From Anaerolineales bacterium (GTDB lineage Bacteria; Chloroflexota; Anaerolineae; Anaerolineales; Villigracilaceae), in contig JAEURF010000014.1 in NCBI GenBank assembly GCA_016789205.1, positions 1-9,334 of the forward strand: 9,334 bases of DNA, given 5' to 3'. How positions within the stretch are numbered: position 1 is the first letter of the stretch; the number at the start of each line of letters is the position of its first letter. The translations under genes and the position numbers were made by a program. A model generated the notes under the pieces. The model worked only from the letters and a program-made list of their open reading frames with translations, did not search any database and was not told the origin of the DNA. This document shows positions 1-5,717 of the stretch, in pieces.

Positions 1-2
1 TT

Positions 3-2105
3 CTTGTCTCAGTTAATTCGAGTGGGATAATAGCTTCTAACGGAGCAAGCGACATTTCTATCTCGGCTAATGGTCGCTATGTATCATTCTCATCCGAGTC
101 AGAAGACCTGATGAACCAAGAAGGTCTCGGATTTGAACATGTCTTTGTCCATGATCTTCAAACTGGCATTACAACGCTTGCATCTACTTACCCAGAGGGT
201 AGTCAAATGATAGGCGATTCTTTTCGTTCTTTTCTTTCAAGCGATGGACGTTATATTGCATTTGAACACGACGAACGTGGCGACGGCTTGCCCTGGGTTG
301 ATGTAATAATCAAGGATCTTCAAACTGGCGCAATCAAAACAGCACCGAATGGTCACTCAAACTCAGCTTATGAGCCTTCTCTTTCAACAGATGCACGTTA
401 TCTAACCTATTGGACGGATGCTCCACTTTTATCGGGTGATAAGAATGGAACAAATGATATCTTCCTTTATGAGGTTGCATTTGCTGTTGATAGTAACCCA
501 AGCGTGTCTGCGCTTCAACCTACGTGTGGAACTGCTTGCCCACCTTCGGCATCTACTATATCTTTTACAGCGACGTTCTCCGAATCAGTCACTGGAGTTA
601 CAGCCGATGATTTTGCTTTGACAGTTACAGGAACAATTGCTGGCGCATCTATCATTGATGTGACAGGTTCAGGTGATGTTTACACAGTCAATGTCAATAC
701 TGGTACGGGCGATGGCACGATTCGATTAGATGTCATTGATAACGACAGCATTCAAGATTCTGCGCTTCATCCTTTAGGTGGAACAGGTGCAGGCAATGGT
801 AATTTCAATACGGGTGGCGTGTATGTGATTGATAAAACATTGCCTTCTGTCATCAGCATTACGCGCGCAGACCCAGACCCGACCGAAAATGCTCAGGTTA
901 ATTTCAATGTCACATTTTCAGAAGCAGTTACAGGCGTAGATGGAAGCGACTTCACTATATCCACGCTTGGGAGCATTTCAGGTGCGAACATATCCACTGT
1001 AAACGGTTCAGGAAATCAATATGTTGTTACAGTCAATACCGGAACAGGCGATGGCGTTTTGCATATTGATTTGATTGATAACGATAGCATTGTGGATGTG
1101 AATACAAATCCACTTGGTGGGGCAGGTGTTGGCAATGCAAACTTTACACTTGGCGATTCTTATACAGTTGATAAAACTGCGCCTTTTGTTGTTAGCATTT
1201 TGCGCGCAGATGTTAGCCCAACCGCGGCAAATGTTGTTCGCTTCGTGGTTAATTTTTCTGAACCAGTGCGTGGCGTGGATGTGAATGATTTTGTTTTAGT
1301 AACCACTGGCGTTTCAGGTGCAACCATTACCGAAACCAGTCGCGCGGATAATGTTTATACGGTCACAGTGAATACAGGTACGGGCAATGGCACGATTCGT
1401 TTAGATGTAGTTGATGATGATAGCATCTTGGATGTTGGCAATCGTCCACTGGGTGGCGCAGGTGTTGGTAATGGAAACTTTACGGGTCCAACTTATACAG
1501 TTAATAAAAATACTTATGTGATTCAAACTGAAAGAATCAGGTCAAATGGTCAAAATGACGGTTGGATACTTGAGTCAAAAGAAACTAGCAATCAAGGTGG
1601 CACGAAAAACTCAACCGATATTACTTTTAGAGTTGGCGATAATGCACAAGACAAGCAATATCGTTCCATTTTACATTTCCCAACTTTACACTTGCCTGAT
1701 AAAGCAGTTATTACGAAAGCAATTTTGATGATAAAAGTGCAAAGCATTGTCGGCACAGACCCATTTACAACACACGGCAATATCTTTATTGATATTCGAC
1801 AAGGTCCATTCGGTGCGTTTGGTCCGTTTGCAATCAAGGCTTTGCAAGTATCCGATTTTCAAGCACCTGCGAATTTATACAATGTCGGTCAGATTCAAAA
1901 CAATGCAGTTGGCGGATGGTATTGGGCGATGTTAGACCCAATGTCATTTTCATATATTGATAAAACAGGTGTGACTCAACTCCGCCTCGCTTTCCAAGTG
2001 GATGATAACGACGACAATGGCGACGATTATCTCTCCTTCTACAGCGGTGACTTTGTTGACCAACGCGACCGTCCGCACTTGATGATTGAGTATTATGTGC
2101 CGTAA
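3..2105 (+). CDS. Large secreted/surface protein, 5'-truncated: propeller blades, three Ig-like repeats, C-terminal beta domain
   Basis: The reading frame is open to the left edge, so the true start lies outside the window. The first in-frame ATG at 111 falls inside a propeller blade and is not the start. Numbering from that ATG, the region before about residue 125 holds blades of the PD40/TolB-like type, with repeated ISANGRYVSF, LSSDGRYIAF and LSTDARYLTY cores, each followed by a strand ending near DLQTG or IFLYE. About 130-240, 243-355 and 356-467 are three homologous Ig-like domains with a period of 112-113 codons. Each carries FSE.V.GV...DF, VNTGTG.G, D.DSI.D and PLGG.G.GN. The last ~195 residues form a separate beta-rich domain ending PHLMIEYY, resembling DNRLRE/CBM-like modules of extracellular proteins. 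No transmembrane anchor or sorting signal is seen at the C terminus. It is probably an extracellular adhesin or polymer-binding protein. The domain types are fairly sure; the function is inferred. Confidence 0.85.
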   Translation, partial: LVSVNSSGIIASNGASDISISANGRYVSFSSESEDLMNQEGLGFEHVFVHDLQTGITTLASTYPEGSQMIGDSFRSFLSSDGRYIAFEHDERGDGLPWVDVIIKDLQTGAIKTAPNGHSNSAYEPSLSTDARYLTYWTDAPLLSGDKNGTNDIFLYEVAFAVDSNPSVSALQPTCGTACPPSASTISFTATFSESVTGVTADDFALTVTGTIAGASIIDVTGSGDVYTVNVNTGTGDGTIRLDVIDNDSIQDSALHPLGGTGAGNGNFNTGGVYVIDKTLPSVISITRADPDPTENAQVNFNVTFSEAVTGVDGSDFTISTLGSISGANISTVNGSGNQYVVTVNTGTGDGVLHIDLIDNDSIVDVNTNPLGGAGVGNANFTLGDSYTVDKTAPFVVSILRADVSPTAANVVRFVVNFSEPVRGVDVNDFVLVTTGVSGATITETSRADNVYTVTVNTGTGNGTIRLDVVDDDSILDVGNRPLGGAGVGNGNFTGPTYTVNKNTYVIQTERIRSNGQNDGWILESKETSNQGGTKNSTDITFRVGDNAQDKQYRSILHFPTLHLPDKAVITKAILMIKVQSIVGTDPFTTHGNIFIDIRQGPFGAFGPFAIKALQVSDFQAPANLYNVGQIQNNAVGGWYWAMLDPMSFSYIDKTGVTQLRLAFQVDDNDDNGDDYLSFYSGDFVDQRDRPHLMIEYYVP
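498..1510 (+). repeat. Three tandem Ig-like domain repeats within the surface protein gene
   Basis: The coding DNA repeats three times with a period of 339 then 336 nt, measured between the D-D/N-D-S codons near 738, 1077 and 1413. Conserved DNA tracts such as GGTACGGGCGATGGCACGAT recur with substitutions. The copies have diverged but remain in frame, so they are domain duplications and not recent exact repeats. Confidence 0.85.
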
Positions 2106-2106
2106 A

Positions 2107-2127
2107 TAAAACAAAAAACTTCCGAAG
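2107..2127. terminator. Left arm of a bidirectional terminator split by the IS
   Basis: An A-rich arm, AAAAAACTTCCGAAG (2113-2127), with a preceding TAAAA, lies just after the surface-protein stop. It is complementary, with one bulge and one mismatch, to CTTCCGAGTTTTTT at 3392-3405 on the other side of the insertion sequence. Joined without the IS, the two arms would form a short-loop hairpin with A/T tails between two convergent genes, the usual form of a shared intrinsic terminator. Confidence 0.6.
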
Positions 2128-2129
2128 TC

Positions 2130-2164
2130 TGAACTGCCCCCAAAAAACAAGACAGGAAAGAAAG
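2130..2164. repeat. IS left terminal inverted repeat (IRL)
   Basis: The outer 12 bases, TGAACTGCCCCC, match the right end perfectly. After an unmatched stretch of 8, the inner block AGACAGGAAAGAAAG again resembles the right end (AGACAAAAAAAGAAAG). This outer/inner two-block layout is usual for ends with separate cleavage and transposase-binding parts. Confidence 0.9.
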
Positions 2165-2199
2165 TACCTTGTGCGATAATATCAAAGGAGGTACTTTTT
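2159..2199 (+). promoter_or_regulatory. Hairpin sequestering the orfA ribosome binding site in read-through RNA
   Basis: AAAGTACCT (2161-2169) is an exact inverted repeat of AGGTACTTT (2189-2197), and a G-U and an A-U pair extend it to 11 bp. The right arm contains the GG of the AGGAGG Shine-Dalgarno sequence of orfA. The left arm lies upstream of the likely internal start of transcription, so only RNA entering from outside the IS would carry both arms and be silenced. This resembles the known protection of IS10 and IS50 transposase genes from impinging transcription. Its role here is inferred. Confidence 0.65.
2175..2180 (+). promoter_or_regulatory. Putative extended -10 promoter for the transposase
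   Basis: GATAAT is preceded by TGC, giving an extended -10 (TGnTATAAT) with one mismatch. The best -35 is AAGACA at 2149-2154 with a long 20-bp spacer, so the extended -10 would have to carry activity. Transcription would start near 2186-2188, leaving almost no leader before AGGAGG. Confidence 0.45.
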
Positions 2200-2202
2200 G
2201 TT

Positions 2203-2508
2203 ATGAAGAAAAAAAAGACATATCCAACAGTAGCGGTAAAACTGAGGGCGGTGCGAATGTTTATAGAGGAAAAGAAAAGCCAAAAGGAAATTGCAGAGGG
2301 ATTGGGAATTGCTTTGCAAAGTGTCAAAAATTGGGTTTGGATTTATCGGCGGAAAGGGGAGGTAGGTCTGATGGGAAGACGAGGCAGACCGTCGCGGGTT
2401 GTAGATAAAGAAGCCCAGTTAGCACGATTGAAAATGGAGAATGAACTTCTAAAAAAATTCCATACCGAGTTGCGAAAAGTTACGCTCGCGAAGCGCAATA
2501 TCGGGTAA
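2203..2508 (+). CDS. IS3-family OrfA (transposase DNA-binding subunit)
   Basis: The product is 101 residues, a normal OrfA length. Residues ~25-47 form a helix-turn-helix (QKEIAEGLGIALQSVKNWV), which in this family binds the inverted repeats. A basic GRRGRP patch follows, then a leucine zipper with L76, L83 and L90 at seven-residue spacing. In IS3 elements the zipper drives OrfA and OrfAB multimerisation. The start is the ATG at 2203, 11 nt after a strong AAAGGAGG (2184-2191). Its stop codon overlaps the orfB ATG in a TAATG. The zipper is interrupted by the A7 slippery heptamer (codons 83-85), as is typical, so OrfA alone and OrfAB differ after residue 85. OrfA alone usually acts as a regulator of transposition. 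Confidence 0.93.
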   Translation: MKKKKTYPTVAVKLRAVRMFIEEKKSQKEIAEGLGIALQSVKNWVWIYRRKGEVGLMGRRGRPSRVVDKEAQLARLKMENELLKKFHTELRKVTLAKRNIG

Positions 2509-3350
2509 TGTATCATTACAAAGAGAAATATAGCATCAGTGCGATGTGTCAGTTCTTTAGAATTTCGCGAGCGGCGTATTATGCTTGGCAAAAGCAACTT
2601 GACCAACCAGACCCAAATCAGTTTAGAAAAGAACTGATTCAAGAAGCGTATCGAGCCTCAAAACATACCTATGGGTATCGTCGTGTGACAGCTTGGATTG
2701 CCAAAAAGAAAGGCATTTGTATTAATCATAAAGCCACCCTCCGCTTAATGCGCTTGATGGGAATGCAATCTGAGATTCGTCGCAGGAAACGCCGCCAACA
2801 AGGAGCAGGCGAAAACTACAGTTTGCGTTATCCCAACCTCTTAGAACGCAACTTTGAAGCAGTTCGAGCCAACCAAAAATGGGGAACGGATGTGACTTTT
2901 ATTCGCACCGCACAAGGCATGTTACATCTATCGGTCATTAAAGATATGTTCGATGGTTTTATCGTTAGTTATGATATGAGTATCACCAATTCTTTGGGGC
3001 TGGTTCTGAACACCTTGACAAAAGCACTCCAAAAAGAAACCATTCCAGAAGGCTTAGTGTTGCATAGTGACCAAGGACATCAATATTGCTCTAAAGCATA
3101 TGCGAATGTATTACAACAGCACAAAATGATGGCTTCCATGTCCAGAAAAGGAGATTGTTTAGATAATGCGCCTACGGAAAATTTCTTTAGCCACTTAAAA
3201 ACAGAGCTAATTTACAGAGTAGGTTTGTTGCCTCTCTCGGAAATGAAACAAATCATTGAAGAATATATTTACTTTTATAACTATGAACGGATACAATTGA
3301 AAACAAAACAGACACCTTTTGAACTCAGGTGTCTGTCTTTTGACGCATAA
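2203..3350 (+). CDS. OrfAB fusion transposase made by -1 frameshift
   Basis: Slipping at 2451-2457 joins OrfA residues 1-85 to 17 residues encoded upstream of the orfB ATG and then all 280 OrfB residues, giving 382 aa. This is the size of active IS3-family transposases. The 17 linker residues end in EAQYRV, continuing into YHYKEKYSISAMCQFFRISRA, which fits an unbroken OrfB N-terminal fold. That indicates the upstream frame is under coding constraint. Expression level depends on slippage efficiency, which cannot be read from the sequence. Confidence 0.8.
2451..2457 (+). other. Programmed -1 ribosomal frameshift heptamer A AAA AAA
   Basis: In the orfA frame the codons read CTA AAA AAA TTC, so the heptamer has the required A-AAA-AAA phasing. 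After a -1 slip the frame continues without a stop (IPYRVAKSYAREAQYRV) into the orfB ATG. A purine-rich GGAGA at 2436-2440 lies 10 nt upstream, where Shine-Dalgarno-like stimulators are known to act. A small stem CGCT/AGCG (2483-2486/2492-2495) lies downstream but is weak and distant. Confidence 0.85.
2508..3350 (+). CDS. IS3-family OrfB (DDE transposase catalytic domain)
   Basis: The product is 280 residues with the IS3 order of domains. An HTH_21-like region is near 47-90 (SKHTYGYRRVTAWI). The rve/RNase H-fold catalytic core follows, with D128 in WGTDVTFI, D188 in LHSDQGHQY and E224 in NAPTENFFSHLKTE. D188 and E224 are separated by 35 residues, and K231 sits seven after E224, giving the full DD(35)E plus K signature. 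The C terminus carries FYNYERIQ and TPFELR, the normal ending. The ATG at 2508 shares one base with the orfA stop and has no clear Shine-Dalgarno, so free OrfB would need termination-reinitiation. The main product is expected to be the frameshifted OrfAB. No internal stop or damage is visible. Confidence 0.95.
   Translation: MYHYKEKYSISAMCQFFRISRAAYYAWQKQLDQPDPNQFRKELIQEAYRASKHTYGYRRVTAWIAKKKGICINHKATLRLMRLMGMQSEIRRRKRRQQGAGENYSLRYPNLLERNFEAVRANQKWGTDVTFIRTAQGMLHLSVIKDMFDGFIVSYDMSITNSLGLVLNTLTKALQKETIPEGLVLHSDQGHQYCSKAYANVLQQHKMMASMSRKGDCLDNAPTENFFSHLKTELIYRVGLLPLSEMKQIIEEYIYFYNYERIQLKTKQTPFELRCLSFDA
3308..3336. terminator. Bidirectional intrinsic terminator overlapping the orfB 3' end
   Basis: ACAGACACCT (3308-3317) and AGGTGTCTGT (3327-3336) form a perfect 10-bp stem with a 9-nt loop. 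The plus-strand tail is CTTTTGACG. On the minus strand the stem is followed by TTTGTTTTC. It lies inside the codons for the last residues of OrfB, so sequence here is constrained by both protein and RNA. It could stop transposase transcripts and also leftward transcription from the LCP operon entering the IS. Confidence 0.65.
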
Positions 3351-3353
3351 GGT

Positions 3354-3389
3354 CTTTCTTTTTTTGTCTAACACATAGGGGGCAGTTCA
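3354..3389. repeat. IS right terminal inverted repeat (IRR)
   Basis: This is the reverse complement of the left end: GGGGGCAGTTCA at 3378-3389 is perfect, and the inner T-rich block at 3354-3369 is an imperfect match to 2150-2164. It begins just after the transposase stop codon. Confidence 0.9.
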
Positions 3390-3390
3390 G

Positions 3391-3411
3391 GCTTCCGAGT
3401 TTTTTATTTTA
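3391..3411. terminator. Right arm of the IS-split terminator
   Basis: GCTTCCGAGTTTTTTATTTTA pairs with the arm at 2107-2127. It directly precedes, and overlaps, the stop codon of the minus-strand LCP gene, so that gene has lost the partner arm of its own terminator. The IS hairpin at 3308-3336 may now do the job. Confidence 0.6.
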
Positions 3412-4848
3412 CGGAATTGCGGGTGCAATGTCTGAACCAAGCCGAATTTCGATGTCCACCGTTTGGTTCGGGTCAGGGCTGAAGCGGATTTGACGGTCGC
3501 TAACCCCAAATGTGGCTTGTAGCCATTTAATCGTATAAAGTTTTGGTCCATACACAATCACAACGGTTTGGCTATATGCTTCCGGGGCGGGTCCTAATTC
3601 AGTGACATTCATGCCATATTGTTGGAATACAGCCCCAGCGCGTTGTTCAAGCCCAGTAAAGGTACCATCCAAAACACGGATGCGGGCTTCTTCTTCGCGC
3701 ATCAAAGTTGCTGGGTCACCTTGAGCAAGCGGACTAGTTGGTCCAGTCGTGGTAAATATTTCATCACGTAAGATGCGAACTTGGTCCATAATCGGCTTCA
3801 AAATACTGGCAGGTTCGCCACCTAAAATCGTACTATCAAAAGTTGCCATGCCTTTCTGCGGGTCAATTACGCCAGTTTTGATACTAGCAGGGTCAATATC
3901 TTTTCCTAGCACGGCAAGTTGTATGGCATCTTCAAGTGCCATATTTGTCTTAATACCATTAGAAAGTGTGGCATAAATTTCAGGGGCACGTGCGATAAGA
4001 GATGGGAATACATCTGGTTCAAAAACTTGGTCTCGAATCGCAAAGATAACTTGTTGTTGACGTCTGGCACGGTCGGCATCTCCGCCTTCTGTCTTGCGGA
4101 TACGTGCATAAGCAAGTGCCTTCCAACCGCATAATTCACGTTCACCACCTGGGGTCAATACTACTTTATCTGTTCCAGGTCCAATCGGGTCTAATACGAT
4201 TCTTTCTTCGGGTACAACCCAAATACAGCCAATAATATCAATCAACTGAGAAAAAGTATTGAAATCAATTTGAGCATAATAATGCACTGGCACACCTAAT
4301 AATTGCTCAACAGTTTTCATAGCAAGTCCAGGACCACCGCCGGGCAATTGTGAGCCTTCCCCACTTGAATATGCAGTATTGATACGGCTATATCCGAAGC
4401 CTGGAATATTGACCCACAAATCACGTGGAATAGATAACATACCCGCAGTTTTTGTCAGCGGGTCTACTGTAAACAAAATCATCGTATCAGAGCGCGGCGG
4501 TCCATCATTCTCAACCAAATCACGTGCATCTAAGCCGATAAACAAAATATTGATTCGGCTGGCGCCATCCCACGCAGGTGGCAAAGCAGATTCAGGCATA
4601 AGCACTGGTGTTGGTGGCAAGTTTGCAATCGGTGTACCTTGCTCGTTTATTGTAAAGTCATCACCAGTTGTGGTAGCACCGCATTTTGCAGGTGCAATGC
4701 CCGGCAAATTGGTAAACGTCCAACATTGTGTAAGATTGTTGACAGCAATGAAGGCAACAATTGCCAAAACAACTGTCACGCCCCAAAATATGATTTGACG
4801 CGGTGTGGGTCTTCCAATTTTTATATTTTTCAGAAATTCAAAATTCAT
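3409..4848 (-). CDS. LytR-CpsA-Psr (LCP) family glycopolymer ligase with LytR_C domain
   Basis: The product is 479 residues from the ATG at 4848, which has GAGG 8 nt upstream. A TTG two codons earlier lies too close to that site. Residues ~19-39 are a membrane-spanning anchor, followed by a Thr/Pro-rich linker. The LCP domain spans ~97-275 with RSD (119-121), SIPRD (139-143), YSRIN (153-157) and DADRARRQQ (257-265), the conserved acidic and arginine positions that hold the polyprenyl-pyrophosphate substrate. A LytR_C domain covers ~388-472. LCP proteins transfer lipid-linked glycopolymers to the cell wall or proteins outside the membrane. The gene is last in a leftward cluster, and its ribosome binding site overlaps the stop of the HEAT gene. 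Cysteine pairs 42/56 and 208/240 could form disulfides. The polymer attached is unknown. Confidence 0.93.
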   Translation of the reverse strand: MNFEFLKNIKIGRPTPRQIIFWGVTVVLAIVAFIAVNNLTQCWTFTNLPGIAPAKCGATTTGDDFTINEQGTPIANLPPTPVLMPESALPPAWDGASRINILFIGLDARDLVENDGPPRSDTMILFTVDPLTKTAGMLSIPRDLWVNIPGFGYSRINTAYSSGEGSQLPGGGPGLAMKTVEQLLGVPVHYYAQIDFNTFSQLIDIIGCIWVVPEERIVLDPIGPGTDKVVLTPGGERELCGWKALAYARIRKTEGGDADRARRQQQVIFAIRDQVFEPDVFPSLIARAPEIYATLSNGIKTNMALEDAIQLAVLGKDIDPASIKTGVIDPQKGMATFDSTILGGEPASILKPIMDQVRILRDEIFTTTGPTSPLAQGDPATLMREEEARIRVLDGTFTGLEQRAGAVFQQYGMNVTELGPAPEAYSQTVVIVYGPKLYTIKWLQATFGVSDRQIRFSPDPNQTVDIEIRLGSDIAPAIP

Positions 4849-4858
4849 TTTCAAAACC

Positions 4859-5428
4859 TCAGGGGTTAATATATACCATATCTAACCCAAGTTTATTTAA
4901 GCCTTGTACTGCCCAATATTGAATCACAGCCGATTCATTTTCGTCATTTAGGCATTTCATCATTGTCGGGATAGCACGATGGTCTTTGATTTCAGCCAAG
5001 GCGCGGATTGCAATGATGCGGACGTTGGTCTGCGCCTCTTCCATGACCTTCAACAGGCTCGGCGTTGTTGGGCTTCCGATTTTCACCAAGGCATTTCCCG
5101 CCAACCCGGCAGTCAGTGGGTCTTCATCATACAAGGCTTGGATTAATGCCTCGATGGCATCTTCATGCGGATGATTCAGTATCGCAAGCACGGTAGCGGC
5201 ACGGACAGAAGATGATGAATCGTTGAGGAGCGGAATCAGGTTCAACGTCTGTGTATGAGGCGAAGCGGCAAGGGCACGTACTGCCCACCAGCGGATGTCC
5301 GCATTGTTAGAGTGAGTCAACTCTATTAAAGGTCCAATCGCAACTTGACCTAATTCAACAAGCGGGAGAATGGATTTTTCTGCGCGTGCATCATCCCCAC
5401 TGGTTAAATCCGCAAGAAGTGCTTTCAT
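4859..5428 (-). CDS. HEAT-repeat protein
   Basis: The product is 189 residues from the ATG at 5428. It is built of about five paired-helix repeats with PBS-lyase-type HEAT signatures such as DIRWWAVRALA, SSVRAATVLAIL, NVRIIAIRALAEI and AVIQYWAVQGLNKLG. No catalytic motif, signal peptide or membrane segment is seen, so it is probably a cytoplasmic scaffold or protein-protein adaptor. A longer reading from 5497 would overlap the zinc-ribbon gene by 68 nt and adds residues without HEAT character. The shorter start sits one base after that gene's TAA stop, with no Shine-Dalgarno, which suggests reinitiation by the same ribosome. The partner is unknown. Its fixed place between an envelope ligase and a Trm112-like protein is the only functional hint. 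Confidence 0.8.
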   Translation of the reverse strand: MKALLADLTSGDDARAEKSILPLVELGQVAIGPLIELTHSNNADIRWWAVRALAASPHTQTLNLIPLLNDSSSSVRAATVLAILNHPHEDAIEALIQALYDEDPLTAGLAGNALVKIGSPTTPSLLKVMEEAQTNVRIIAIRALAEIKDHRAIPTMMKCLNDENESAVIQYWAVQGLNKLGLDMVYINP

Positions 5429-5429
5429 T

Positions 5430-5648
5430 TTATTTTGCAGGTGGCGGAATGGGTAAAGATGCTTGTGTAGTTTGTATCCACTTATCGCCTTCATCAATCA
5501 ACATAACGGGAATGTCATCTATGATGGGGTATTTGCGATTGCAATCTTGGCAGATAAGCCATGTATCTTTATACAATGTGAGGTTGCCGTCTTTTTCGCG
5601 CACGCAATTTGGGCAACGAAGTATTTCAAGTAATTCTGTACTGACCAT
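5430..5648 (-). CDS. Trm112-like/UPF0434 zinc-ribbon small protein
   Basis: The product is 72 residues with the family core LLEILRCPNC...LICQDCNRKYPIIDDIPVML. C12/C15 and C33/C36 form two CxxC knuckles for one zinc. The ATG at 5648 follows AGGAG by 5 nt. In eukaryotes and archaea Trm112 is an activating partner of several methyltransferases, while bacterial members are small proteins mostly of unknown role. No methyltransferase is present in this window. The tail after residue ~52 is short and proline-rich (LPIPPPAK). It is upstream of, and almost touching, the HEAT gene, so the two are probably made in a fixed ratio. Family assignment is firm; function is unknown. Confidence 0.88.
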   Translation of the reverse strand: MVSTELLEILRCPNCVREKDGNLTLYKDTWLICQDCNRKYPIIDDIPVMLIDEGDKWIQTTQASLPIPPPAK

Positions 5649-5652
5649 TTGA

Positions 5653-5676
5653 ACTCCTATTTGAGGAAAAATTGTA
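5653..5676 (-). promoter_or_regulatory. Possible internal promoter and RBS before the zinc-ribbon gene
   Basis: On the minus strand TACAAT (5676-5671) is preceded by TGG, an extended -10. A poor -35 (TTGCTC, 5698-5693) lies 16 bp upstream. It would start a short leader containing AGGAG (5658-5654). It could uncouple the downstream three genes from VanW. A weak stem-loop, AGCAA/TTGCT (5694-5698/5703-5707), lies in the same 69-bp gap. Confidence 0.35.
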
Positions 5677-5717
5677 CCATGTGAGTTTTATTGAGCAATA
5701 AGTTGCTTGTTTCAAAA

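Larger units (their letters stand above)
2130..3389 (+). mobile_element. Complete IS3-family insertion sequence (IS150-like group), 1260 bp
   Basis: The element is bounded by 12-bp perfect inverted ends TGAACTGCCCCC, which begin with TG as IS3-family ends do. It contains orfA and orfB in the -1 relationship typical of the family. Both frames are intact and the DDE triad is complete, so the copy is probably functional or recently so. The flanking 3-bp sequences are GTC on the left and GGC on the right, an imperfect match to the 3-4 bp duplication expected for this family. Either one base has changed since insertion or the duplication is absent. Assignment to the IS150 group rests on end sequence and OrfA/OrfB character, not on a database match. 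Confidence 0.92.

Noticed and set aside
687..1440. Regularly spaced repeated tracts as a possible CRISPR-like array
   Set aside because: The period is 336-339 nt, in frame and degenerate at codon level; these are Ig-domain duplications.
1950..2327. 125-codon open frame on the minus strand across the IS left end
   Set aside because: It is antisense to two real genes and runs through the IS boundary, so it cannot be an ancestral gene.
3364..3389. Outward -35 in the right IR forming a circle-junction promoter with the left IR
   Set aside because: TTGTCT at 3364-3369 is a fair -35, but no -10 falls at 16-18 bp when the ends are joined.
4379..4798. 139-codon open frame on the plus strand
   Set aside because: It is antisense to the well-supported LCP gene, with no recognisable domain or ribosome binding site.
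4849..4854. TTG start for the LCP protein two codons upstream of the ATG
   Set aside because: The GAGG at 4860-4857 would be only 2 nt from TTG but is 8 nt from the ATG at 4848.
5429..5497. Longer HEAT protein starting at 5497
   Set aside because: It overlaps the zinc-ribbon gene by 68 nt, and the added residues lack HEAT-repeat character. The ATG at 5428, just after the upstream stop, is better.
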